Source: Thalassobius sp050633445
Lineage (GTDB): Bacteria > Pseudomonadota > Alphaproteobacteria > Rhodobacterales > Rhodobacteraceae
NCBI GenBank assembly: GCA_050633445.1
Contig: JBOEGN010000002.1
Location: 1-64,000 of the forward strand
Length of the DNA stretch: 64,000 bases
Direction of reading: 5' to 3'
The notes beneath the pieces were generated by a model, which was not told the origin of the DNA, searched no databases, and saw only the letters and a program-made list of their open reading frames with translations. A program made the translations under genes and the position numbers. Positions 27,035-35,044 of the stretch are shown here, one piece after another; position 1 is the first letter of the stretch; each line of letters starts with the position of its first letter.

Positions 27035-27490
27035 TTGGGCGCCGTCTATTTCTATCACCTGACGCGGCAGCCGCTGGAGGCCACGCTGCCCATGCTGTTG
27101 ACCAAATCGCGTCAGGCCGGGTGGACGGTCGCCGTGCGCGGTCAGGATGCTGGCCGGATGGAGTGGCTGGACCAGAAACTGTGGTCGGGACCCGAGGATG
27201 GGTTCCTGCCGCACGGTCTGGCTGGCGGCCCGCATGACGCATTGCAGCCGGTCTTGTTAACCACGGGACCGGCCACGAATGACCCACAATGCCTGATGGC
27301 TGTCGATGGCGCTGATGTCAGCGCTGGCGAGGTTAACGAGCTGGAGCGTGTCTGTGTAATTTTCGACGGCACAGATGACGAAGCGGTCCAAAATGCGCGC
27401 ATTCAGTGGAAAACGCTGACCGATGCGGGCTGTTCTGCGCAATACTGGTCAGAAGAGTCGGGGCGTTGGGAGAAAAAGGCAGAAAAATAA
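27035..27490 (+). CDS. holC: DNA polymerase III chi subunit
   Basis: 151 residues. GAVYFYHLTRQPLEATLPMLL and the central LWSGPEDGFLPHG followed by QPVLLTTG are typical of HolC, the clamp-loader chi subunit that contacts SSB. The TTG at 27035 sits 8 nt after GAGGAG, itself inside the last codons of pepA, so translation is probably coupled. Confidence 0.9.
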   Translation: MGAVYFYHLTRQPLEATLPMLLTKSRQAGWTVAVRGQDAGRMEWLDQKLWSGPEDGFLPHGLAGGPHDALQPVLLTTGPATNDPQCLMAVDGADVSAGEVNELERVCVIFDGTDDEAVQNARIQWKTLTDAGCSAQYWSEESGRWEKKAEK

Positions 27491-27508
27491 GGGCTTAACG
27501 GTCGCTAT

Positions 27509-28087
27509 TCATCTGGTAAGCAGCAAAAATCCGGGCGTGATCTCGATTTTCGAGAAACGCTGCAAATAGGTCATCCCCAACAGCGACGTTTCCATCTCGC
27601 CCTCATTCACCCAGGCACGAATATTGCTGTCTTCATAAGGGCCTACGGTGAAATCCTCAAGTAATACACGAGCTGTTCTGACCGGTCCATTCGCTGTCAT
27701 CGCCTCTCCGAGGAATGCAAGTTGCTTTCGGTCCAAACCGGCGCGCTCTGCATCCTCCAGCGTCATCACGATCCCCGAGGCCCCAGTGTCCACGACAAAG
27801 CGGATCGGTTCGTTATTCACGATGGCCGTCAGGTAATAATGGCCGTCCGGTGCGCGTGGCAGTTCGATCTGACCAGAGGAATGCACCGCTTGTTGGGGCA
27901 TCACGGTTTGGCGGATATCGCCCCAAAGTCCGACGGCTGCGATCACCCCGAGAAACAGAAAAACCCAGATCAACGCTTGTTGCACCAGCTTGGACAGGTT
28001 GCCCCGTCGCTGGGTCAGATACCACGATCCCACGGCGACAAGCAACAGGATCAGATAGGCCAGACGCCCGACATCCCAACTGTCCAT
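27509..28087 (-). CDS. Membrane-anchored retropepsin-like aspartic protease (TIGR02281 type)
   Basis: 192 residues. Two N-terminal hydrophobic segments (LAYLILLLVAVGSWYL and LIWVFLFLGVIAAVGLW) precede a soluble domain with FVVDTGASGIVMTLEDAERAG, the single-copy clan AA active-site motif, so the enzyme should act as a dimer. The C-terminus LLGMTYLQRFSKIEIT is also family-typical. The physiological substrate is unknown. The ATG at 28087 follows AAAGGAGAG. Confidence 0.85.
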   Translation of the reverse strand: MDSWDVGRLAYLILLLVAVGSWYLTQRRGNLSKLVQQALIWVFLFLGVIAAVGLWGDIRQTVMPQQAVHSSGQIELPRAPDGHYYLTAIVNNEPIRFVVDTGASGIVMTLEDAERAGLDRKQLAFLGEAMTANGPVRTARVLLEDFTVGPYEDSNIRAWVNEGEMETSLLGMTYLQRFSKIEITPGFLLLTR

Positions 28088-28147
28088 GATGCTCTCCTTT
28101 CGCGGTGCTTGCATGTGATATAGGCGCCGTGCACGCGAATTACAGCC

Positions 28148-28768
28148 TTAGCTGGCCAGACCAAATGCCTTTAGGCCGTCCAAAACGAACTGCACAGCAA
28201 GCGCACACAAGAGCATTCCCAAGAGACGCGACACAACGTTGATACCGGTCTTGCCCAGGGCGCGCTCAAGCCAGCCCGCGGTCAAAAACAGCAGAAAAGC
28301 GATGATCAGAACGGCCAGCGTAACCCCAAGGGTCATGGTCAGGCCCAGCAGGCCGGGGTGTTGACCCGCCAGCAGAATAATGGTGGCAATCGACCCCGGT
28401 CCCGCGATCAGCGGAATGCCTAAGGGAAAGACCGAGGGATCGTCGGTGTTTTCGTCCTCTTCGGCTTGATCTTCGCGCCGTTTGGTGCGGCGTTGGAACA
28501 GCATGTCCAGCGCGGTCAGGAACAAAAGCAACCCACCGGCGATGCGGAAAGCGGGCATCGAGATGCCGACAAAGCCCAGCACAGCCTCGCCAAACAGCGC
28601 AAAGAGACACAGGATAAAGAATGCGACCAAAACCCCACGCAAGGCGATTGCACGGCGCCGCGACTGGGGCATGCCTTGGGTCAGGGCGACGAACATGGGC
28701 GTCAGGCCGATCGGGTCGATGATCACGAACAGCGTGACAAACCCGGTGATCAGAAATGCGGTATCCAT
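28148..28768 (-). CDS. MarC family (UPF0056) integral membrane protein
   Basis: 206 residues with six hydrophobic segments. DPIGLTPMFVALTQG near the start and PLIAGPGSIATIILL in the second half are MarC signatures. A charged cytoplasmic loop (about residues 92-112) separates the two halves. The family was once linked to antibiotic resistance, but its function is unknown. It is on the same strand as, and 60 bp upstream of, the protease gene. Confidence 0.88.
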   Translation of the reverse strand: MDTAFLITGFVTLFVIIDPIGLTPMFVALTQGMPQSRRRAIALRGVLVAFFILCLFALFGEAVLGFVGISMPAFRIAGGLLLFLTALDMLFQRRTKRREDQAEEDENTDDPSVFPLGIPLIAGPGSIATIILLAGQHPGLLGLTMTLGVTLAVLIIAFLLFLTAGWLERALGKTGINVVSRLLGMLLCALAVQFVLDGLKAFGLAS

Positions 28769-28807
28769 AAAGAACGTTACCTAGTCCAGCTTGCCAGCGC
28801 CATAGGC

Positions 28808-30661
28808 TTAGCTGTTTTCAGCGGTTTCAAGCTTTTCCAAAGCCTTCATCCACAAGGTTTCTGCCCTGTCCAACGCCTCGCGCAGTTCGGCGTATTTCTT
28901 TTGCAGAACAACGGCTTCGCCCTTGCGTTCGGCAAAAAGACTGGGGTCAGCCAGACGGGTTTGCAGCTTCTTGTCCATCTGGTTGAGCTTTTCGATCCGC
29001 TCTTCGCATTTGCGGGCATCAGCGCGCAGGGCCAGAATGTCGTCACGGCTGGCCCGTTTTTGCGGAGCCACAGGCTTGGGCTTGACCGGCTTGGCGGGTT
29101 TGTCCGATTGCAGCAACATTTTGCGATAGGCCGCAAGGTCTTCTTCGTAGGGCTGAACAGCACCATCTTTGACCAGCCACAGCCGGTCGGCCACCATCGA
29201 CAGCAGGTGCATATCGTGGCTGACCAAAATCACGGCGCCAGTATAGGCGTTCAACGCCTCCATCAACGCCTCGCGGCTTTCGATATCCAGGTGGTTGGTC
29301 GGTTCATCAAGGATCAGCAGATGCGGTGCGGGCAGGGTGGCCAGCAGCAGGGACAGCCGTGCCTTTTGCCCACCAGACAGGCGTCCGACCTCGGTTTCGA
29401 CCTGTTCGGCCATCAGGCCAAAGCCCGCCAGACGGGCCCGCAGACGGGCAGGGGTTTCACCGGGGCGTTCGCGCTGCAAGTGTTGCAGAGGGGTTTCGTC
29501 GACAAACAGTTCGTCGACCTGATGCTGGGCAAAGAACCCGATTCGCAGCTTTGAGGAGCGGGCGATTTTCCCCTCCATCGCGGGCAAACGATCGGACAGC
29601 AGCTTGGCCAGCGTGGATTTCCCCTGACCGTTTTTCCCCAGCAGGGCAATGCGATCATCCTGGTCAATCCGCAGGTTCAGACGTTTCAGGATCGCGGTGC
29701 CATCATAGCCGACCTCAGCGTTTTCAGTCGAGATGATCGGCGGCGACAGGGCTTCGGGCTCGGGAAAGCTGAAGACAGTGCGGGCGGCATCTTCGGGCGC
29801 GCGGATCACATCCATCTTTTCCAGCATTTTCACGCGGGACTGCGCTTGTTTCGCCTTCGACGCCTTGGCCTTGAACCGATCAACAAAGCTTTGCAGGTGG
29901 GCGCGGCGGGTGTCTTGCTTCTTGGCTTGGGCCGCCTGAACGGCGCGTTGTTCGGCCCGTTGGCGCACGAACTGGTCATACGGCCCGGTGTAATAGGTGA
30001 GCTTCTGCCCTTCCAGATGCAGAATGGCGCCCACAGCCCGGTTCAGCAGTTCGCGGTCGTGGCTGACGATGATCACGGTATGGGGATACTTGGCCAGATA
30101 GTTTTCAAGCCACAGCGCACCTTCAAGATCCAGATAGTTGGTCGGTTCGTCCAACAGCAGATAGTCAGGTTGCGCGAACAGCACCGCGGCCAGCGCGACA
30201 CGCATCCGCCAGCCGCCCGAAAAGGCCGAACAGGGCATCAGCTGTTCGTCGGAATCAAAGCCCAAGCCCCGCAAAATGGAGGAGGCCCGCGCCTCGGCCG
30301 ACCATGCGTCAATATCAGCGAGTCGGGTTTGAATATCGGCAATCCGTGTGGGGTCGGTGGCGGTGTCGGACTCGGCCATCAATTCAGCGCGTTCGGTGTC
30401 AGCGGCCAGAACGGTATCCAGCAGGGAAACCTCGTTTCCCGGAACCTCTTGGGCCACGCCGCCGATGCGCGCGCGGGAAGGTATTTGGATCGAGCCACTG
30501 TCCAGATGCAGATCCCCTCGGATCAGCTTGAACAGCGTTGTTTTGCCCGCACCGTTGCGGCCAATCAGGCCAACTTTGTGGCCAGTGGGAATTGTGGCGC
30601 TGGCCCCATTAAAAATGGGGCGGCCGTCGATGGAGTAATGCAGGTCTTCGATACGTAACAT
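28808..30661 (-). CDS. ABC-F family ATPase
   Basis: 617 residues with two ABC domains in one chain and no membrane segments. Walker A motifs are GRNGAGKTT and GKNGQGKST; signatures are FSGGWRMR and LSGGQKAR; a charged linker lies between, and a Lys-rich coiled-coil tail (KCEERIEKLNQMDKKLQTR) ends the protein. ABC-F proteins act on the ribosome; the tail suggests a Uup-like member, which may act on ribosome or branched DNA intermediates. The ATG at 30661 is chosen; the frame is open 12 codons further upstream. Confidence 0.9.
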   Translation of the reverse strand: MLRIEDLHYSIDGRPIFNGASATIPTGHKVGLIGRNGAGKTTLFKLIRGDLHLDSGSIQIPSRARIGGVAQEVPGNEVSLLDTVLAADTERAELMAESDTATDPTRIADIQTRLADIDAWSAEARASSILRGLGFDSDEQLMPCSAFSGGWRMRVALAAVLFAQPDYLLLDEPTNYLDLEGALWLENYLAKYPHTVIIVSHDRELLNRAVGAILHLEGQKLTYYTGPYDQFVRQRAEQRAVQAAQAKKQDTRRAHLQSFVDRFKAKASKAKQAQSRVKMLEKMDVIRAPEDAARTVFSFPEPEALSPPIISTENAEVGYDGTAILKRLNLRIDQDDRIALLGKNGQGKSTLAKLLSDRLPAMEGKIARSSKLRIGFFAQHQVDELFVDETPLQHLQRERPGETPARLRARLAGFGLMAEQVETEVGRLSGGQKARLSLLLATLPAPHLLILDEPTNHLDIESREALMEALNAYTGAVILVSHDMHLLSMVADRLWLVKDGAVQPYEEDLAAYRKMLLQSDKPAKPVKPKPVAPQKRASRDDILALRADARKCEERIEKLNQMDKKLQTRLADPSLFAERKGEAVVLQKKYAELREALDRAETLWMKALEKLETAENS

Positions 30662-30803
30662 GGCCCCGCAGTGGACCAGTGCTGGGGGGCTTGTCAATGT
30701 CTCAATGACAGGTCGCAGGAAACCTCTTTATCCCTTGGCAAACGCGTGCTAGAGGCCACGCAGGATTTACAACTTTTGAAACCTTGGAACAGGAGCGCGC
30801 CCC

Positions 30804-31226
30804 ATGGCCATTCAACGCACCTTCTCGATCATCAAACCTGATGCAACCGCCCGTAACCTGACCGGCGCGATCAACGCCAAGCTGGAAGCCGCCGGCCTGC
30901 GCATCGTTGCTCAGAAACGCATTCACCTGACCCCGGCCCAGGCTGGCGTGTTCTACGAAGTGCACAAAGAGCGTCCCTTCTACGGTGAACTGTGCGAATT
31001 CATGGCGTCGGCCCCGATCGTCGTTCAGGTTCTGGAAGGCGAAAACGCCATCCTGAAAAACCGCGAAGTCATGGGCGCCACCAACCCTGCCGACGCCGAC
31101 GAAGGCACCATCCGCAAAGAGTTCGCTCTGTCGCTGGGTGAAAACTCGATCCACGGTTCGGACGCGCCTGAAACCGCCGCGACCGAAATCGCCTACTTCT
31201 TCTCGGGTCTGGAACTGGTGGGCTAA
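30804..31226 (+). CDS. ndk: Nucleoside diphosphate kinase
   Basis: 140 residues. RTFSIIKPDA at the N-terminus and the catalytic-His block ENSIHGSDAPE are diagnostic. The enzyme balances NTP and dNTP pools by phosphotransfer from ATP. An AGGAG site precedes the ATG, and a terminator follows. Confidence 0.97.
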   Translation: MAIQRTFSIIKPDATARNLTGAINAKLEAAGLRIVAQKRIHLTPAQAGVFYEVHKERPFYGELCEFMASAPIVVQVLEGENAILKNREVMGATNPADADEGTIRKEFALSLGENSIHGSDAPETAATEIAYFFSGLELVG

Positions 31227-31255
31227 GCCTTCCTGTCCGACAGAGATACAGAATT

Positions 31256-31287
31256 GGGGCCGTCCAGGATTTGGGCGGCCCTTTTTT
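31256..31287 (+). terminator. Rho-independent terminator after ndk
   Basis: A GGGGCCG...CGGCCC stem-loop followed by six T residues, 30 bp after the ndk stop. Confidence 0.85.
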
Positions 31288-31294
31288 GTCCGAA

Positions 31295-31735
31295 TTACGT
31301 CGCGGGGCGTGGGCGACTCAAACGGCGGCCGTCCTGGATATTTCCGATCATCAAGGTGATGTTGACGGCTCCTGCGATCAGCTCGGCGACCTGAACCGCA
31401 TAAAATAGACCGTCGAAGTCTCCCGCGCGGGCTTTGGCAGCCAGCAAAAGCGCCGCGGGCAAGAGCACCAACAGACCGTTCAACGCCAGGATCGGAGCAC
31501 GCCGTTTTTTGCGCGCAACGACAGGGCCGCGCATTTTTTTGGCCATCAAAAACCCGCCTAGATTCGCACCGATCAGCAGCGGAATCAGCCAGATCAGACC
31601 CCAGGGGATCAGGGTTTTGACCAGGATAACCTGAGCCTGCGTGCCAAACAGCTCGACCAGAACCGTGCTGAGCCAGAAAACAGCGATGGTCAGAAGCGCA
31701 AGGCCCCCCGCGATAGGATGGAGATGTCTCATCAT
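31295..31735 (-). CDS. Four-helix membrane protein under MarR control
   Basis: 146 residues with four hydrophobic segments (ALLTIAVFWLSTVLVELF, IPWGLIWLIPLLIGANLGG, APILALNGLLVLLPAALLL, LFYAVQVAELIAGAVNI). I cannot name a characterised family. The ATG at 31735 sits 7 nt after AAAGG. It is divergent from the marR gene, and a perfect 13-bp inverted repeat lies at its start region, so repression by that MarR protein is likely. Possible role in efflux or membrane stress, by context only. Confidence 0.7.
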   Translation of the reverse strand: MMRHLHPIAGGLALLTIAVFWLSTVLVELFGTQAQVILVKTLIPWGLIWLIPLLIGANLGGFLMAKKMRGPVVARKKRRAPILALNGLLVLLPAALLLAAKARAGDFDGLFYAVQVAELIAGAVNITLMIGNIQDGRRLSRPRPAT

Positions 31736-31747
31736 GAAAATGCCTTT

Positions 31748-31783
31748 CATAGCTTGCTATATATAATTGCATAGCAAGCTATG
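31748..31783. promoter_or_regulatory. Perfect MarR-type operator
   Basis: Inverted repeat with 13-bp perfect arms, CATAGCTTGCTAT and ATAGCAAGCTATG, separated by 10 bp. It fills the gap between the membrane protein gene and marR. Arms containing TTGC/GCAA around an AT-rich centre match known MarR-family operators. Confidence 0.8.
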
Positions 31784-31801
31784 TAGTGATACGCAAGCCC
31801 C

Positions 31802-32233
31802 ATGAGCTTCACCAAAGATACCAGCGCAGGCTACCTGTTGAACACGCTTGCGCGCCTTTTTGCCCGAGAGTTGCAAACCGCGATCAAACCCTTGGGGCTA
31901 AGCACGGGGGTCTTTCCGGCGCTTTTGGCGCTTTGGGAACGCGACGGGCGCACGCAAAAAGAGCTTGTGGCCGAATTGGGGATCGAACAGGCCACGATGG
32001 CCAACACTCTGGTCAGAATGGAGCGCGATAAGCTGGTGATCCGGCGCGGCGACGAAACCGATGGGCGGGTCCAGCGGGTTTGGCTGACCGATCGGGCGAA
32101 AATGCTGAAAGATCCGGCGATTCACGCCGCCGAAGCGGTGAACGCGCGGGCATTGGCGGGCTTGCCCCATGCCGATCAAGAGCGATTTCTGCGGATGATG
32201 CAGCAGGTGCTACGCGTGATGTCAGAAGGTTAG
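31802..32233 (+). CDS. MarR family transcriptional regulator
   Basis: 143 residues. The winged helix spans GLSTGVFPALLALWERDGRTQKELVAELGIEQATMANTLVRMERDKLVIRRGDETDGRVQRVWLT: recognition helix and wing with the D-x-R-x2 pattern (ETDGRVQRV). Dimer-forming helices flank it. It probably represses itself and the divergent membrane protein through the operator between them and responds to a small phenolic or hydrophobic ligand, as is common in the family. Its last 4 bp overlap the convergent tfoX-like gene. Confidence 0.9.
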   Translation: MSFTKDTSAGYLLNTLARLFARELQTAIKPLGLSTGVFPALLALWERDGRTQKELVAELGIEQATMANTLVRMERDKLVIRRGDETDGRVQRVWLTDRAKMLKDPAIHAAEAVNARALAGLPHADQERFLRMMQQVLRVMSEG

Positions 32234-32571
32234 GCGTTTGCGCGCGGGATAACGCCGATTTCGTTCAAAGCTTTCTCCAACTCTGATCCTGCATCCTGAT
32301 TGGGTCGGCTCTTGGCCTTCAGCGCATCGAATTTAACGCGCAGAGCATCCTTCTCGGCGCCCTGGCAGTCGTTCCATGGGCGCCCCTGCAACCCCATCAC
32401 CAGCGCGTAGTAGCCGATGAAATGCGGTTTGGTGCCGTGCTCCATCAGCTGTGCATAGGCCGCATCCGCGCCCAAATCGCGCAGCTGTTCGGCGCTGTGA
32501 ATGCCAGCGCGGGCAAAGGACGCATCCGAAGCAGGGCCAAGGTTGCGAATGGTGGAAACAGGGCTGCTCAT
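32230..32571 (-). CDS. TfoX/Sxy C-terminal domain protein
   Basis: 113 residues. IRNLGPASDASFARAGIHSAEQLRDLG and YALVMGLQGRPWNDC match the TfoX C-terminal helix-hairpin-helix-like domain, present here without the N-terminal TfoX domain. Stand-alone versions are common and of unknown function; a role in competence should not be assumed. Confidence 0.82.
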   Translation of the reverse strand: MSSPVSTIRNLGPASDASFARAGIHSAEQLRDLGADAAYAQLMEHGTKPHFIGYYALVMGLQGRPWNDCQGAEKDALRVKFDALKAKSRPNQDAGSELEKALNEIGVIPRANA

Positions 32572-32633
32572 GCGCGCAATCTATCGGTGCGCCAAGCGGC
32601 TGTCATCACCGTTGTGTCGCTTTTGCTCAAGGA

Positions 32634-32753
32634 TCAGATACTGGCGTAGTCGGTAAAGATCGGCTGCGCGGGTAGCGGCTCTTTGATCGGCTTTGGGGCC
32701 GGTTTTTGGGCATCTGCGGGCATCGGGGCCTGAGGGTTTTGTTGCTGTGCCAT
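32634..32753 (-). CDS. Small proline/glutamine-rich protein, 39 residues
   Basis: A 39-codon reading frame, ATG at 32753, with a very good ribosome-binding site (AGAAAGGAG, 7-nt spacing). The product starts MAQQQNPQAPMPADAQKP and ends PIFTDYASI, with ten prolines and no hydrophobic segment. Codon use resembles its neighbours. I do not recognise the family. It lies between the TfoX-like gene and the tRNA. The ribosome-binding site and codon use are the only evidence that it is real. Confidence 0.5.
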   Translation of the reverse strand: MAQQQNPQAPMPADAQKPAPKPIKEPLPAQPIFTDYASI

Positions 32754-33237
32754 AGAATGGCTCCTTTCTTCTGCTCTACACACCGTGCTGCGGGAAAACT
32801 CCCGCAGCGGAACTGGTTACGGGACCAACCTAACGCAAGAATTGGGCATGCTGAGGGATCGGGCGTGACAGGAAAGGGGCTGAAATATGCCGAAAAATTC
32901 GGCATCATAGCCATAAGCGCAAGACGCTGGCGCGGGAAAATAGGTCATTCGAAAAGTCCTTGGTCGTCAATATACCAAGAAGAATACTGTGGTCGGAACC
33001 GCGGCGTAAAGAGGGGGAATTCCAGACCCGTGTCACCTGTGAGTGCAAAATAATTAACGTCAGGGAGGCAGGGGGGCGGCACCTGACGTTCATGCCGTCA
33101 CCCAAGATTGCGCTGGCCGTTTGCTCAGATCGGAGCTGTGGGGGCGGTGTGTCACATCCAGCACGTTGACGCGTCACAGGTCAATTCAGATGCACCGCTT
33201 GACGGGTGTCGTCTGGCCTCGTATTCAACGCTTAGGC
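32754..33237. other. Non-coding stretch before the CAU tRNA
   Basis: 484 bp in which no reading frame has coding character. It contains a short inverted repeat CTTGGT...ACCAAG at 32959-32979 and a degenerate copy of the dispersed intergenic repeat close to it. The promoter of the tRNA should lie at its right end. Confidence 0.5.
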
Positions 33238-33313
33238 GGGCCTGTAGCTCAACGGTTAGAGCAGAGCGCTCATAACGCTTTGGTTGCGGGTTCAAATCCT
33301 GCCGGGCCTACCA
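33238..33313 (+). tRNA. tRNA with CAU anticodon, probably tRNA-Ile2 (would be labelled tRNA-Met)
   Basis: Full cloverleaf with encoded CCA at 33311-33313: acceptor GGGCCTG/CGGGCCT, D stem GCTC/GAGC, anticodon arm GAGCG-CTCATAA-CGCTT with CAT at 33271-33273, T arm GCGGG/CCTGC. It is not the initiator. The D loop AACGGTTA and variable region TGGTT resemble tRNA-Ile2, whose C34 is changed to lysidine to read AUA, more than an elongator tRNA-Met. Identity by inspection only. Confidence 0.9.
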
Positions 33314-33528
33314 CTTTCAAAACATTTACGTTTAAAAGCAATTAGTTAATCGAATTTCTGCACCATGAAAATTCGTGCGTAGTACACTTTACCATTCCAT
33401 CCGTTCTAGTTTCTTCATCGCATCGGCGGCGATTCGAGCCTCTCATAAAGTTTACGTTGCGTAAAGCAAAAGGCCGTGCCACACTACCTAAGGGAGAGCG
33501 CATAACTCGTGCACATGTAGGGGTGACT

Positions 33529-33687
33529 ATGGCCGAGATGCTTCAGATCTTGTTTCCCGAAGGATCGGATCCTTCGGGAAAGCAACCGACGGAAGACCGC
33601 AAGCCCCCTGGCGCAGGGTTGGGTTTTGCGGTGATATTGGCAGCGGTGTTTTGGGCCGGAGTGATTATCGCGATCGTTCTGATCTAG
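33529..33687 (+). CDS. Small single-pass membrane protein
   Basis: 52 residues from the ATG at 33529 (AGGGG 5 nt upstream). The N-terminal half is polar (LFPEGSDPSGKQPTEDRKPP); the C-terminal half is one clear transmembrane helix (LGFAVILAAVFWAGVIIAIVLI) ending at the stop. Family not recognised. A perfect palindrome sits within the coding sequence. It is convergent with the histidine kinase gene and overlaps it by 4 bp. An inverted repeat TTTACG-TTG-CGTAAA lies 64-78 bp upstream at 33451-33465. Confidence 0.5.
   Translation: MAEMLQILFPEGSDPSGKQPTEDRKPPGAGLGFAVILAAVFWAGVIIAIVLI
33553..33581. repeat. Perfect 14-bp inverted repeat
   Basis: TTTCCCGAAGGATC, one base, then its exact complement. 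It can form a 12-bp stem with a 5-nt loop in RNA or a cruciform in DNA. It is inside the small membrane protein gene and is not followed by a T run. Confidence 0.75.
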
Positions 33688-35003
33688 CGCGCAATCACGA
33701 TATCAGCCTGCAAGCCGCCCAAAACTTCGCTAGAGCCCAAGCGCAAAACGCCTCCGTGTGCCCGTGCGATGTCTGTCGCGATGGCCAGGCCAAGGCCCAC
33801 ACCGCCACCGCGGTTCTGATTGCGGGCGCTGTCCAAACGGGTGAAAGCTTTGAGCGCTTGTTCACGGTTTTCGGGTGGAATACCGGGGCCATCATCTTCG
33901 ACCCGAATGCGCAAAGATTTCTCGGTCAGTTTGATCGAAACCTGAACTTTTCCGCCATAACGCACCCCGTTTTCGATCAGATTGGACACGGCGCGTCGGA
34001 TGGCTGTTGGGTTTAGCTGAACCATGCCCTCGCCAACCTGTTGGACCAATGTGACGTCCTGATGAGAGCGTTTGGCGTCCTCGACCACCCCGCGCACCAG
34101 TTGAATGGGGTCGGTGGGTTCGGGGTCGCCTTCGGTCGCGCCACGGGAAAAGGCCAGGAATTCGTCCAGCATCCGCTGCATGTCGTCGACGTCATGCAAC
34201 AGGTCTTGGGCATCCTCCTCCTCGAGCATCGACAGGCCCAGACGCAGGCGGGTCAGGGGCGTGCGCATGTCGTGACTGACGCCCGACAACATCTGCGTGC
34301 GCTGTTCGATCTGCCGATCAATGCGGGCCCGCATGTCCAGAAAGGCATTGCCCGCGGCCCGAACCTCGAGTGCGCCGGTGGGGCGATAGGGCAGGGTGCG
34401 TCCCTTGCCAAACGCCTCGGCTGCGCGGGCCAAACGGGTGATCGGGCGCAGCTGATTGCGCAGATAGATAAAGGCGATCAGGGTCATCAGCCCGCCAAAG
34501 AACACCATATGCACAAACAGCTGATGCGCGTTCGAGGCTGACAAACGTGTCCGGTCCAACTGCAACACGACCTGTCCTTGCGGCGCATCCACGAATAACA
34601 GCGCGTCATAGTCATCGGGCAGGGAAATTCCGGCCAGTTCAGGCAGCGATGCCCACAGGCTGGATTGCACATACAGCCCGGTGATATCGTACCAGCGCCG
34701 CATCCCCATCGGGGCGGGGGCCGAGGTGCCGGGCGGAAATACTGTGATCTCAAGCGGGTCAGAAAGCGGCCTCAGATACGAGGTGATTTGCATCCCCACC
34801 AGATCGCCGGGCAGGTCATCCAACAGCAATCGTACCTCACGCGCGACGGTTTGCGACATTTGACGTGTCACGCCCTCGAAATGTCGCTGCATAAAGACAA
34901 TGGACACCACCAGCTGCAAGGTCACAACAGGCAGGATCAGGATCAGTGCCGCACGGGAATACAGCCCACGGGGCAAATAGCGTTTGAGCCAGCGAAAGAA
35001 CAT
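33684..35003 (-). CDS. EnvZ-like sensor histidine kinase
   Basis: 439 residues. A transmembrane helix near residues 18-38, a periplasmic domain to about 160, a second helix (LFVHMVFFGGLMTLIAFIYL), HAMP, then HisKA with MLSGVSHDMRTPLTRLRL (phospho-His) and HATPase motifs NLIENGVRYGG, EDDGPGIPPE and GVGLGLAIATDI. The arrangement and H-box resemble EnvZ. No response regulator gene is adjacent in this window: upstream is a divergent MBL gene and downstream the small membrane protein. It is either an orphan or its partner is elsewhere. Confidence 0.9.
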   Translation of the reverse strand: MFFRWLKRYLPRGLYSRAALILILPVVTLQLVVSIVFMQRHFEGVTRQMSQTVAREVRLLLDDLPGDLVGMQITSYLRPLSDPLEITVFPPGTSAPAPMGMRRWYDITGLYVQSSLWASLPELAGISLPDDYDALLFVDAPQGQVVLQLDRTRLSASNAHQLFVHMVFFGGLMTLIAFIYLRNQLRPITRLARAAEAFGKGRTLPYRPTGALEVRAAGNAFLDMRARIDRQIEQRTQMLSGVSHDMRTPLTRLRLGLSMLEEEDAQDLLHDVDDMQRMLDEFLAFSRGATEGDPEPTDPIQLVRGVVEDAKRSHQDVTLVQQVGEGMVQLNPTAIRRAVSNLIENGVRYGGKVQVSIKLTEKSLRIRVEDDGPGIPPENREQALKAFTRLDSARNQNRGGGVGLGLAIATDIARAHGGVLRLGSSEVLGGLQADIVIAR

Positions 35004-35044
35004 GGGCTAAACCTAACCGGCGAACGATGGGAGAGGAATACACG

